Source: Actinomyces sp. Marseille-P3109
GTDB taxonomy: Bacteria; Actinomycetota; Actinomycetes; Actinomycetales; Actinomycetaceae
Length of the DNA: 37,422 bases
Direction: 5' to 3'
Assembly (NCBI RefSeq): GCF_900323545.1
Contig: NZ_OOHN01000008.1
Location: 2,277,518-2,314,939 of the forward strand
Position numbers and translations under genes: made by a program. Below, piece by piece: positions 16,776 to 24,317 of this stretch. Every line of letters starts with the position of its first letter. Position 1 is the first letter of the stretch. The notes beneath the pieces were generated by a model, which did no database searches, was not told the DNA's origin, and saw nothing but the letters and a program-made list of their open reading frames with translations.

Positions 16776-17567
16776 TCAAACGCCCACGCGCGGGCACAGC
16801 CCGGCCTCGAGCAGTGCGCACTCACCGCAGCGGGGCGAACGGGCCAGGCACACCCGGCGCCCGTGCTCGATGAGCCGGTGGCAGCCGTCGGTCCAGCGCC
16901 AGGGCTCCCACAGGGCGGCGATGTCCTTCTCCACGCGCACCGGGTCCTTCGACGTCGTCCACCCCAGACGGCGCGAGAGCCTCCCGACGTGGGTGTCCAC
17001 GGTGATGGCCGGCTCACCGAAGGCGTTGCCGAGGACGACGTTCGCCGTCTTGCGTCCCACGCCCGGCAGCGAGACGAGGCCCTCGCGGCTGCGCGGGACC
17101 CGGCCACCGAAGCGCTCGTCAAGCACCTGGCCGATGCCCAGGAGGTGGCCGGCCTTGGCCCGCTGGAAGCCCAGGGGCCGCAGGATCGCCTCGAGGTCCT
17201 CGCGCCGGGCGGCCCCCAGGGCAGCGGCATCGGGGTAGCGCTCGAAGAGCTCGGGCGTGACCGTGTTGACGCGCGCGTCAGTGGTCTGGGCGGACAGGAC
17301 GGTGGCGATGAGCAGCTGAAAGGGGCCGTCGTGGTCGAGGGAGCAGGCGGCGTCGGGATAGAGGGCGATGAGCTCGTCGTCGACGGCGCCCGCGCGCCAG
17401 ACCGGGTCCGCAACGGCCGACACCTCCGGGACCTGCGGGACGACCCCAGCCGTCTGCGCCAGCGCCGTGGAACTCGGCATGGGCCCCGTCCCGGAACCCG
17501 ACGTCGCCCCCGGCACCGATCTCGATGCGGATCCCGCCGCCGCGGCATTGCTCGTCACCTCGGGCAC
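16776..17567 (-). CDS. nth: Endonuclease III
   Basis: A 263-residue base-excision repair glycosylase/AP lyase acting on oxidised pyrimidines. The N-terminal 60 residues are low complexity. The core starts at ELIALYPDA and includes LIATVLSAQTTD, the helix-hairpin-helix LPGVGRKTANVVLGNAFG with the catalytic Lys, VDTHVGRLSRRLGW with the catalytic Asp, and a C-terminal 4Fe-4S cysteine set. The cysteines are spaced C-x6-C-x2-C-x7-C instead of the common last gap of x5. The GTG start has AGAGGA 5-6 nt upstream. The gene is divergent from crp, matching mycobacterial Rv3674c/Rv3676. The long N-terminal extension may be non-conserved. Confidence 0.94.
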   Translation of the reverse strand: MPEVTSNAAAAGSASRSVPGATSGSGTGPMPSSTALAQTAGVVPQVPEVSAVADPVWRAGAVDDELIALYPDAACSLDHDGPFQLLIATVLSAQTTDARVNTVTPELFERYPDAAALGAARREDLEAILRPLGFQRAKAGHLLGIGQVLDERFGGRVPRSREGLVSLPGVGRKTANVVLGNAFGEPAITVDTHVGRLSRRLGWTTSKDPVRVEKDIAALWEPWRWTDGCHRLIEHGRRVCLARSPRCGECALLEAGLCPRVGV

Positions 17568-17630
17568 CTCATCCTCTCTTCGCGATCCGGCCGGCAGGAC
17601 GCGCAGCCTCCACGACGTCCATCACGTCCG

Positions 17631-17670
17631 CTGACATCCGCTGACATCCGCTGACGGCCGCTGACATCGC
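17631..17670. repeat. 10-bp tandem repeat, unit CTGACATCCG
   Basis: Units at 17631-17640 and 17641-17650 are identical; 17651-17660 (CTGACGGCCG) and 17661-17670 (CTGACATCGC) are variants. The period is close to one DNA turn. It sits between the nth start and the crp promoter. Confidence 0.8.
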
Positions 17671-17816
17671 TGACGTCCACAGCATCCGGGGCGGCCCCAC
17701 CGGCGTCGCCGCAGCCCTTTTTATCGGGGAGCCATTGCAGCCGATCCTCCCGATCACCCGCAACCGCACCCGGTTCGGACGTGGCACAGGACGCACCCGA
17801 TTTTGCTCACTTCCCT

Positions 17817-17844
17817 TTGACCTGCAACACACGGAGGCTACAAT
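17817..17844 (+). promoter_or_regulatory. crp promoter (-35 TTGACC, -10 TACAAT)
   Basis: TTGACC (17817-17822), a 16-bp spacer and TACAAT (17839-17844) form the best consensus-like promoter in the window. Transcription should start near 17851, giving a leader of about 90 nt before the GTG at 17941. Confidence 0.7.
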
Positions 17845-17853
17845 GCTCGACGG

Positions 17854-17869
17854 CGTGCCACAGGTCACA
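17854..17869 (+). promoter_or_regulatory. Candidate Crp/GlxR autoregulatory site
   Basis: CGTGCCACAGGTCACA matches 8 of 10 half-site positions of the Crp/GlxR consensus TGTGA-N6-TCACA. It lies just downstream of the predicted transcription start, a position that would favour autorepression. Inference only. Confidence 0.4.
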
Positions 17870-17940
17870 AGCCGTGGCAGGATAGACCCGAGGGCTCCCG
17901 CATGCGGGACGCCAGCCCCCTAACCACCAGGAGGATCTCC

Positions 17941-18618
17941 GTGGAAGACAGCATTATCTCCAGGATCCCGCTCTTCGAGGGCCTGAGCCCGGAGGAGCAG
18001 GAGGAACTGCGCGCCATGATGACGCAGACGACTCTGCGCCGTGGCGAGACCCTCTTCAATGAGGGCGATTCAGGCGACCGCCTCTACATTCTCCTCTCCG
18101 GAAAGGTGAAGCTCGGCCACGCCAGCGCCGACGGCCGCGAGAACCTGCTCGCGGTGCTCGGCCCCGGTGAGATCGTCGGCGAGCTGACCCTGTTCGACCC
18201 GGGCCCGCGCTCCACCACCGCCACCGCCGTGGCCCCCACCGAGCTCCTGACGCTGGACCACAACCAGCTCATGACCTTCGTGGAGTCCCACCCGCAGCTG
18301 GCCAAGGACATGCTGCGCGCCTTGGCCCAGCGCCTGCGCCGCACCAACACGGCACTGGCCGACCTCGTCTTCTCCGACGTGCCCGGCCGCGTGGCCAAGG
18401 CCCTTCTGGACCTGGCCGACCGCTTCGGATCGCCCACCGACGACGGCGTCCACGTCCCCCACGACCTCACCCAGGAGGAGCTCGCCCAGCTGGTAGGCGC
18501 CTCGCGCGAGACGGTCAACAAGTCGCTGGCCGAGTTCGTCTCCCGCGGCTGGATCCGCCTGGAGGGCCGTGCCGTCACGCTGCTCGACGTCGACCGCCTG
18601 CGCCGTCGCGCCCGCTGA
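17941..18618 (+). CDS. crp: Crp/GlxR-type cAMP-binding transcription regulator
   Basis: A 225-residue regulator that closely matches M. tuberculosis Crp (224 residues) in length and sequence. An N-terminal cyclic-nucleotide fold has GDRLYILLSGKVKLG and the phosphate-binding cassette GEIVGELTLFDPGPRSTTATA, followed by a C-helix (LRALAQRLRRTNTALADLVF). VPGRVAKALLDLA leads into the winged helix with recognition helix LVGASRETVNKSLAEFVSRGW. Such proteins are global regulators of carbon metabolism, respiration and growth in Actinobacteria. The GTG is chosen for the AGGAGG site 6 nt upstream and for homologous length; the upstream in-frame ATG at 17902 lacks these. A strong hairpin follows at 18699-18744. 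Confidence 0.95.
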   Translation: MEDSIISRIPLFEGLSPEEQEELRAMMTQTTLRRGETLFNEGDSGDRLYILLSGKVKLGHASADGRENLLAVLGPGEIVGELTLFDPGPRSTTATAVAPTELLTLDHNQLMTFVESHPQLAKDMLRALAQRLRRTNTALADLVFSDVPGRVAKALLDLADRFGSPTDDGVHVPHDLTQEELAQLVGASRETVNKSLAEFVSRGWIRLEGRAVTLLDVDRLRRRAR

Positions 18619-18698
18619 GGGCCCGTTTCGGGTCACGAGCCCTCCGCACCGCTCGCTTCTGCGCTGAGCACCGGCACAGCAGCACCGACGAAACTGGC

Positions 18699-18744
18699 AG
18701 CGTCGCGTCTGCGGACCATCGGCACGGGCCGCAGACGCGACGCT
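18699..18744. terminator. Bidirectional terminator-like hairpin after crp
   Basis: AGCGTCGCGTCTGCGG (18699-18714) and its exact reverse complement (18729-18744) are separated by 14 nt. It lies between convergent crp and the DUF4177-like gene. No T tract follows. Confidence 0.65.
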
Positions 18745-18839
18745 GTGCCTGCGTTCCGCCGGGACGCCGTCCGCATCGTCGGTGCGGACGGAAGCCCGAC
18801 GACGCAACCGGCTTGGCGTGCCTGCCCGAGCGAGCGCCG

Positions 18840-19037
18840 TCAGCCCCTGGGGCGCTTGAGATAGGCGACGAGGTTCTCCGTGCCCGACGGGCCGGGGACG
18901 ACCTGGACGAGCTCCCAGCCGTCAGCCCCCCACTGGTCGAGGATCTGCTTGGTGGCGTGGGTGATGAGGGGGACGGTGACGTACTCCCAAGTGGTCGGAG
19001 AGGCGGCCGCGGGTACGTGGTCAGAGGATGCAGTCAT
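18840..19037 (-). CDS. Small DUF4177-like protein
   Basis: A 65-residue protein starting MTASSDHVPAAASPTTWEYV. The core WEYVTVPLI, ILDQWGADGWELVQVVPG and NLVAYLKRP is the pattern of the DUF4177 family: a strand, a helix with GxDGWELV, and a final strand. A similarly small protein (Rv3678A, from memory) occupies this position between crp and whiB4 in mycobacteria. No function is known. The ATG at 19037 is chosen because the frame upstream becomes non-conserved and overlaps whiB antisense. No strong ribosome site is seen. Confidence 0.8.
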   Translation of the reverse strand: MTASSDHVPAAASPTTWEYVTVPLITHATKQILDQWGADGWELVQVVPGPSGTENLVAYLKRPRG

Positions 19038-19131
19038 GGGGCTCAGCCTAGAGCCCGCCCCGGAGCACCGGAAAATCGGATGACATGAGCTGAGTCCGAG
19101 CCTCCGGGAGCCTCCAGGAGGCGCAGCGCCC

Positions 19132-19467
19132 TCAGGAGGCGCAGCGCATTCGGGCCAGGATGCGGGGGGCGCGGCGGGCGTGGATCTCGGCGACAAGATC
19201 GTCATCCTCGCGCTGGAGCCACAGGCCCCAGTCGTCCACCTCGGGGAAGCGCCGCAGCAGCGCCCGTCTCTCCCGCTCGGTGAGTCCGCCCCAGACCCCG
19301 AAGCTGGACTCGGAGTTGAGCGCCTCGGCCAGGCACTCCATACGAACCGGACACGAGAAGCACAGTGACCTGGCATCGCGCTGCTCGGCCCCTTTGCCGA
19401 AAAGCTGGTCGGGTTCGACAGATGCGCAGGCTGCTTGGGTCGCCCAGGTCTGGTCGTCTTGAGTCAT
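19132..19467 (-). CDS. WhiB-family Fe-S transcription regulator (WhiB4-like by position)
   Basis: A 111-residue WhiB protein. Four cysteines suit a redox- or NO-sensitive 4Fe-4S cluster: Cys14 in TQAACASVEPDQLF, then LCFSCPVRMEC with C-x2-C-x5-C spacing. The family turn GVWGGLTERERRALLRRF follows, then a basic C-terminus (IHARRAPRILARMRCAS). Divergence from a penicillin-binding protein gene matches Rv3681c (whiB4)/Rv3682 (ponA2), so WhiB4 is the best guess, by synteny. The ATG at 19467 has GGGAG upstream. The stop region contains a direct repeat (CAGGAGGCGCAGCGC, twice at 19117-19148). A candidate Crp site lies 35 bp upstream. Confidence 0.92.
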   Translation of the reverse strand: MTQDDQTWATQAACASVEPDQLFGKGAEQRDARSLCFSCPVRMECLAEALNSESSFGVWGGLTERERRALLRRFPEVDDWGLWLQREDDDLVAEIHARRAPRILARMRCAS

Positions 19468-19501
19468 ACTCGCTCCCGATTCATTCAACGGCCGACGCCG
19501 T

Positions 19502-19517
19502 TGTCAGACACGTCACA
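19502..19517 (-). promoter_or_regulatory. Candidate Crp/GlxR site upstream of whiB
   Basis: The plus strand reads TGTCAGACACGTCACA, and the minus strand TGTGACGTGTCTGACA. This matches 9 of 10 half-site positions of TGTGA-N6-TCACA. The centre is about 42 bp upstream of the whiB start codon. Confidence 0.5.
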
Positions 19518-19973
19518 GCCGTTACCGTATGGCAACCGAGCGCCGCGCACCAAATCCCACTTCTGTGGTCCAGGCGCCTTCGACGGCGCAGAACTCGGCG
19601 GGACCGGCGCATACCAGCCCATTCAAGAAGAGTTCTCTGAGAGCGAGCCGATTGCTGGACGTCGAGTCCACCGAAATCCCACCTTTCGCAAGGTTGGGAA
19701 TTCCGGTTCTCACGGCCGGGCGGCACCCGCGAGAGCACGAACGCCGTCGGTGAACCGTAATCCCGCAGTGACCCGCCCCTGAACATTTCTTAGGAATCTC
19801 CTGAGCACCGAAAGTTGTCTCGCCATCTGGCCACTCCGACCACCCCTGACCGCCCCGACGACGGCACCCCGCCGACGCGCATCCCTTGAATCAGAGGGAC
19901 ATCGGGGCAGTCTCCAAGGGTCTTCTCAGGCCGAAGGGGGTCTACACCACTGCACCGTCCCAGTGATTCCACG

Positions 19974-19979
19974 TAGGCT
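19974..19979 (+). promoter_or_regulatory. -10 box of a leaderless transcript (pbp)
   Basis: TAGGCT ends 6 nt before the ATG at 19986, so the mRNA should begin at the start codon. Confidence 0.55.
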
Positions 19980-19985
19980 GGCGCC

Positions 19986-22064
19986 ATGGCGAAATCCTCT
20001 GCGCGCGGGCGCTCCTTGGCACCACCTCAGGTCGTCTCGATGCTCGTGGTCTTTCTGGCACTCTCGGGCGTCGGCGGGGTCCTGTCCGCAGGCTTCGCAA
20101 CCCCCTTCGTGGGCGTCACGGCGGCCCTGACCAAGGCCTCCGCCGAGCTCTTCGAGGAGCTCCCCAGCGATTTCAACGTCCAGCAACCCAGCCAGATCTC
20201 GACCCTGTACGCGGCCGACGGCCAGGAGATCACCCAGTTCTACGCAGAGAACCGCATCGTGGTGCCCCTGAGCCAGATCTCGGTCAACATGCAGAACGCC
20301 ATCGTGGCCGTGGAGGACCAGCGCTTCTACCAGCACCAGGGGGTTGACCCCACCGGCATGGTGCGCGCCCTGGTCTCCAACAACGCCGGCGGCTCGCGCC
20401 AGGGCGCCTCGACCCTGACGCAGCAGTACGTGCGCAACACGCTCATCGAGACCGGCCTGAGGAACGACGACCACAAGATCATCCGGGACGCCACTGAGAG
20501 CACCGTCGCCCGCAAGCTGCGGGAGATGAAGTTCGCGCTCAGCCTGGAGCAGAAGTACTCCAAGCAGCAGATCCTCGAGGGATACCTCAACATCGCCGCC
20601 TTCAGCCCATCGACCTACGGGGTCGAGGCCTCCGCCCGGCACTACTTCAGCAAGTCGGCCAGTGAGCTGACGGTGGCCGAGGCCGCCCTCATGGCCGGCA
20701 CCACCAACGCCCCCAGCGCCTACGACCCCGTCAGCCAGCCAGAACTGGCCAAGAACCGCATGGACTGGGTGCTCTCCAAGATGCTGGAGGAGAAGTTCAT
20801 TACCCAGCAGCAGTACGACGAGGCCGTCGCCACCCCGATCGAAAGCATGCTCAACGTCTCGGAGACCCCAGCGGGCTGCGGCGCCGCTGGGACCGCCGCC
20901 TACTTCTGCACCTACGTGGTCAACGAGATCCTCGGGTCGGAGAACTTCGGGCCCGATGTCGCCTCGCGCCGTCAGCTCCTGACACGCGGCGGGCTGAAGA
21001 TCACCACCACCCTGGACCTCAAGCAGCAGAGCGCCGCCGACGGCGTCATTCAGGCCAACACTCCGACCGGGAACTCCGATGACGCTAACTCCACAATCGC
21101 CTCGATCGAGCCCGGCACAGGAAAGATCCGGGCCATCGCTCAGAACACCACCTATGAGGATTCTCAGCTCGTCTTCGCGGCGGACGCCAAGCACGGCGGG
21201 GTCGAGCTCAGCGACGGCACTGTCGGCTTCCAGCCGGGGTCCACGTTCAAGGCCCTCATCCTGACCGAGTGGCTCAAGAACGGCCACACGGCTGCTCAAA
21301 CAGTGAATGCGTCCGGGCCACGAACCTATCCGCCCAACACGTTCAATATTCCTTGCGCCCCTCAGCTCGCCGCAGGCTCCTGGACCGTGAACAACGTCGC
21401 CGGCACCAACGCTGGAAACATGACCGTCAGGGACGCCACGAAGCAATCCATGAACGTGGGCTTCACCGAGATGCTCAAGCAGCTGGACGTCTGCGAGGTC
21501 ACGCAGTTCGCCGCTTCCATCGGCGTCACCAAGGCGGACGGGAGCCCGCTGGATCCCGACCCCGCGCTGGCCCTGGGCGCCAAGCCCGTGCCGCCGCTCA
21601 GCATGGCCAATGTCTATGCGACCTTCGCTTCCGGGGGCAAGTACTGCAAGCCCATCGCCATCGAGTCCATCTTGGATGCGAGCGGCACCTCGATGGCGGT
21701 CCCCAGCGCCGACTGCACCCAGGCCCTGGAGGAGAAGGTCGCAGATCAGACGGCGACCACGCTCCAAGCCACGTCGGAACCTGGAGGTACTGCCAAGGAC
21801 GCCGGAATCGGGAGGCCGATTGCGGGCAAGACCGGAACCACGGACGAAGCCGAGAACGCCTGGTTCGTGGGCTTCACCCCGCAACTGTCCACCGCGGTCT
21901 GGATCGGTGACGCGAAGGAGAGCAGCAGGAGCCTCGTGGGCAGGACTATTGGTGGGCGCTACTTCGAGAGAATGTACGGTAGCGATTTGGCCGTGCCGAT
22001 GTGGCGTGACTACATGTCCCAGGCCTTGGCGGGGGAACCGACTCTGCAGATCCCCTCCCACTAG
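19986..22064 (+). CDS. Bifunctional class A penicillin-binding protein (PonA2-like)
   Basis: A 692-residue peptidoglycan polymerase. One membrane helix (about 15-38) anchors it, with the rest outside. The glycosyltransferase domain has VAVEDQRFYQHQGVDPTGMV (about 108-127, catalytic Glu110), RQGASTLTQQYVRNTL and KFALSLEQKYSKQQILEGYL. The transpeptidase domain has the active-site Ser in GSTFKAL (about 418), the SMN motif (about 487) and KTGTT (about 614). All catalytic motifs are present. Unlike mycobacterial PonA2 it ends soon after the transpeptidase domain and has no PASTA domain. It is divergent from whiB and followed by the metallophosphoesterase, the same order as Rv3681c-Rv3683. The ATG is fixed by the leaderless -10 box. 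Confidence 0.94.
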   Translation: MAKSSARGRSLAPPQVVSMLVVFLALSGVGGVLSAGFATPFVGVTAALTKASAELFEELPSDFNVQQPSQISTLYAADGQEITQFYAENRIVVPLSQISVNMQNAIVAVEDQRFYQHQGVDPTGMVRALVSNNAGGSRQGASTLTQQYVRNTLIETGLRNDDHKIIRDATESTVARKLREMKFALSLEQKYSKQQILEGYLNIAAFSPSTYGVEASARHYFSKSASELTVAEAALMAGTTNAPSAYDPVSQPELAKNRMDWVLSKMLEEKFITQQQYDEAVATPIESMLNVSETPAGCGAAGTAAYFCTYVVNEILGSENFGPDVASRRQLLTRGGLKITTTLDLKQQSAADGVIQANTPTGNSDDANSTIASIEPGTGKIRAIAQNTTYEDSQLVFAADAKHGGVELSDGTVGFQPGSTFKALILTEWLKNGHTAAQTVNASGPRTYPPNTFNIPCAPQLAAGSWTVNNVAGTNAGNMTVRDATKQSMNVGFTEMLKQLDVCEVTQFAASIGVTKADGSPLDPDPALALGAKPVPPLSMANVYATFASGGKYCKPIAIESILDASGTSMAVPSADCTQALEEKVADQTATTLQATSEPGGTAKDAGIGRPIAGKTGTTDEAENAWFVGFTPQLSTAVWIGDAKESSRSLVGRTIGGRYFERMYGSDLAVPMWRDYMSQALAGEPTLQIPSH

Positions 22065-22114
22065 TGATCGCCGGCCACCTGTGAACAACTGAACAGAAGA
22101 GGATCCCACTCTCC

Positions 22115-23119
22115 ATGACGCCCTCCCCTGCCGGCCGCACGGCCCTGTCCGTCGTCGGCGCCACCACCGCCCTGGGGGCGGCCACACTGGCCTACAGCCT
22201 CATCGAGGCCCGCTGCCCCGTCCTGCGGCGCATCGACGTGCCGGTCCTCGCGGCCGACGAGGAGCCCCTCACGGTGCTGCACCTGGCCGACCTGCACCTG
22301 ACCGACTGCACCGAGGCGCGCGTCGAATGGGTGCGCCGTCTGGCGCAGCTGCGGCCCGACGTCGTCGTCAACACCGGCGACAACCTGTCCCTGGCCTCCG
22401 GGCTGGAGCCGCTGCGGCGGGCGCTCGAGCCGCTGACGAGCCTGCCCGGCGCCTTCGTCATGGGCGACCACGACTACCGCACCACCGTCTTCCGCCTGCC
22501 GACGCGCTACCTGCACCGCGACCCGCGCAAGGCCTCCAGCCGCGTGCGCGACGAGGACATCGAGGCCCTGCCCTGGGAGCAGGTCCGAGACCTCCAGGCC
22601 GCCGGCGGCTGGGCGGACCTGACCAACCGACGTGCCTCGCTCACTGTTGGCGGGCGGCGCATCGAGCTGGTCGGCGTCGACGACCCGCATGCCAACCGCG
22701 ATGTCTTCCCCGCCCCCGAGACCGCCGGCGATGCTGCGTCGGCAGGGTCGGCGGGGTCGGCCGTCTCCCTGCCCGCGATCCGCGACCACGAGGGCCGAGC
22801 GCTGCGCCTGGGGCTCACGCACGCCCCCTACCGGCGGGTCCTGGATGCGATGTCGGCCGACAACGTCGACCTGGTCCTGGCCGGCCACACGCACGGCGGG
22901 CAGCTGTGCGTGCCCGGCGTGGGCGCACTGGTCACCAACTGCGACCTGGACCCGGGGCGGGCCTCGGGCCTGTCACAGTGGCCGGGGAGGATCGGGGACC
23001 TGCGGGCGGCCGATCACATGTACCTGCACGTCTCCGCCGGGCTCGGCACGAGTCCCTTCACGCCCGTGCGCCTGGCCTGCCGGCCCGAGGCCACGCTGCT
23101 GAGGCTGCTTCCGACCTGA
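22115..23119 (+). CDS. Membrane-associated metallophosphoesterase (YkuE-like)
   Basis: A 334-residue calcineurin-like phosphoesterase. An N-terminal hydrophobic segment (about 9-28) may be an anchor or signal. Metal-binding motifs in order: HLADLHL (D-x-H), NTGDNLS, MGDHDYR, LTHAPYRR and LAGHTHGGQ. The usual GNH(D/E) motif reads GDHD, with Asn changed to Asp, while the His is kept. The position directly after the penicillin-binding protein matches Rv3683. The substrate is unknown; related proteins act on phospholipids or UDP-linked lipids. The ATG at 22115 is 50 bp after the pbp stop, so the two are probably co-transcribed, though no strong ribosome site is visible. Confidence 0.9.
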   Translation: MTPSPAGRTALSVVGATTALGAATLAYSLIEARCPVLRRIDVPVLAADEEPLTVLHLADLHLTDCTEARVEWVRRLAQLRPDVVVNTGDNLSLASGLEPLRRALEPLTSLPGAFVMGDHDYRTTVFRLPTRYLHRDPRKASSRVRDEDIEALPWEQVRDLQAAGGWADLTNRRASLTVGGRRIELVGVDDPHANRDVFPAPETAGDAASAGSAGSAVSLPAIRDHEGRALRLGLTHAPYRRVLDAMSADNVDLVLAGHTHGGQLCVPGVGALVTNCDLDPGRASGLSQWPGRIGDLRAADHMYLHVSAGLGTSPFTPVRLACRPEATLLRLLPT

Positions 23120-23142
23120 GGGTCGGCGCGCTCCACCAACTT

Positions 23143-23196
23143 CGACCAAAACTTCATAGATGACGCGGAGCCGTGTCGTCTATGAAATTTTGGTCG
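23143..23196. repeat. Palindrome family III, intact copy
   Basis: CGACCAAAACTTCATAGA (23143-23160) pairs with TCTATGAAATTTTGGTCG (23179-23196) at 17 of 18 positions. The 18-nt centre, TGACGCGGAGCCGTGTCG, is itself largely self-complementary around AG at 23169-23170. It lies between convergent genes and can act as a bidirectional terminator. The left half recurs next to the IS30 element at 37262-37287. Confidence 0.85.
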
Positions 23197-23218
23197 ATTT
23201 CGGGGCCTCGACCGGCCG

Positions 23219-24130
23219 TCAGCGGCGCCACCGGGCGAAGCCGCCCTCGGAGTTGATGACCTGCCCGGTGATCCAACGGGCCTCGTCGGTGAGCAGCCAG
23301 GTGATGAGACGGGCGGCGTCGTCGGGCTCACCCCAGCGTCCCCGGGGGAACATGGCGGCCGTCGCCTCGTGGTCCGCCTGCGTGACGTAGCCGGTGTCGA
23401 CGGGGCCGGGGTTGACCGTGTTGACGGTGATGCCCGCGTCGATGAGCTCATCGGAGATGGTCAGGGTGACGCCCGCGATGGCGGCCTTGGCGGCGGTGTA
23501 GGCGATCTCCCCGGGCAGGGGCCCCAGGCCCTGGCCGGAGGTGAGGAAGACGATGGCGCCGCGGCCGCCGCCTGCCGGCTGACGGCGCGAGCCCCCGGAG
23601 GCGGCGGGAGCCGGTGAGGCGAAGCCCTCCTGGGCGGCGAAGGACTGCGCCAGGAGGATGGAGGCGCGGGCGTCGACGGCCCAGTGGGCGTCCAGGACGG
23701 CCTCGGTCATCTCGCTGAGCGGCCCGTCGGGGCTGCTCATGGCCTGGTTGCACACGAGAGCGTCGAGATGGCCGGCGGCAGCTGCGGCCTGCTCGACGAC
23801 GCGGGCCGGCTCCCCCGGGGTGGCCAGGTCGGCGGGGATATCGATGAGCCGGGCCGGGCCGACCAGGTGGGTGCGGATGGAGGCCATGACGGCCTCGACG
23901 TCCTCAGCGCCCCAGGGCTGGGCCGCGTCGTGCGGGCGGTAGTGGTGGGCGACGACGCTCGCCCCGTAGTCGGCGGCGCGGCAGGCGATGGCGTGGCCGA
24001 TACCGACGCGGCGGCTGACCCCCGTGACCAGCACCGTGCGGCCCGCCAGCGGCAAGGGGTCACGACCGACGGGGCCGGCCGCGCCGCCCGGACCGACGGA
24101 ACGGTTCTCATGGTGAGCATCAGTGGTCAT
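23219..24130 (-). CDS. Short-chain dehydrogenase/reductase
   Basis: A 303-residue NAD(P)-dependent SDR. The Rossmann start is TVLVTGVSRRVGIGHAIA (TGxxxGxG type). DALVCNQAM stands where NNAG is usual, the catalytic Ser is in VFLTSGQGLG, YTAAK is the YxxxK pair, and VNTVNPGPVDTGY follows. A Gly/Ala/Arg-rich insertion (about residues 175-195) separates the Asn helix from the Ser strand. The C-terminal WITGQVINSEGGF is typical of the family. The ATG at 24130 is chosen because TACAAT lies 7 nt upstream, giving a leaderless mRNA; the longer frame to 24286 runs through a hairpin repeat. The substrate cannot be read. Confidence 0.9.
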   Translation of the reverse strand: MTTDAHHENRSVGPGGAAGPVGRDPLPLAGRTVLVTGVSRRVGIGHAIACRAADYGASVVAHHYRPHDAAQPWGAEDVEAVMASIRTHLVGPARLIDIPADLATPGEPARVVEQAAAAAGHLDALVCNQAMSSPDGPLSEMTEAVLDAHWAVDARASILLAQSFAAQEGFASPAPAASGGSRRQPAGGGRGAIVFLTSGQGLGPLPGEIAYTAAKAAIAGVTLTISDELIDAGITVNTVNPGPVDTGYVTQADHEATAAMFPRGRWGEPDDAARLITWLLTDEARWITGQVINSEGGFARWRR

Positions 24131-24137
24131 ACCGGTG

Positions 24138-24143
24138 ATTGTA
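24138..24143 (-). promoter_or_regulatory. -10 box of a leaderless transcript (SDR gene)
   Basis: On the minus strand TACAAT is followed by 7 nt and then the ATG at 24130. Confidence 0.55.
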
Positions 24144-24183
24144 GAGAAGCCTTCCGCGCCTACGGGTGCGCTTTCCTCCGGCC

Positions 24184-24262
24184 GGGGACAGCCCGCGCGT
24201 GCGGGTGCAGGATGATGGTCCCGGTTCTCGTGGCACGCCCCCGGCCGCGCAGAAATGTCCCC
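24184..24262. repeat. Hairpin repeat with GGGGAC/GTCCCC outer arms, copy 2
   Basis: Outer arms are GGGGACA (24184-24190) and TGTCCCC (24256-24262). An inner hairpin CCCGC-GCGT-GCGGG lies at 24192-24205. It shares the flank CTTTCC-TCCGGCCGGGGACA and the downstream GTCCCCGACGGCG with the copy at 13118-13176. Here it lies 3' of the macro-domain gene and 5' of the SDR gene. Confidence 0.55.
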
Positions 24263-24317
24263 GACGGCGTCGATTGTCCCGCCCATTCAGAGGAAGAGGG
24301 GCGGCGGACTGACCGCG

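Larger units (their letters stand above)
17568..17940. other. nth-crp divergent intergenic region
   Basis: A 373-bp region with no supported gene. It holds a 10-bp tandem repeat (17631-17670), the crp promoter (17817-17844), a candidate Crp site (17854-17869) and a 14-bp palindrome TCCCGCATGCGGGA (17896-17909) in the crp leader. Confidence 0.6.
19468..19985. other. whiB-pbp divergent intergenic region
   Basis: A 518-bp region. Short open frames exist on both strands but none has a ribosome site or recognisable protein pattern. It contains the candidate Crp site at 19502-19517 near whiB and the pbp -10 box at 19974-19979. The rest is unexplained. Confidence 0.5.

Noticed and set aside
19926..22187. 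753-codon open frame on the minus strand opposite the penicillin-binding protein
   Set aside because: It is a high-GC shadow frame; the plus-strand protein has all PBP motifs and the minus frame has none.
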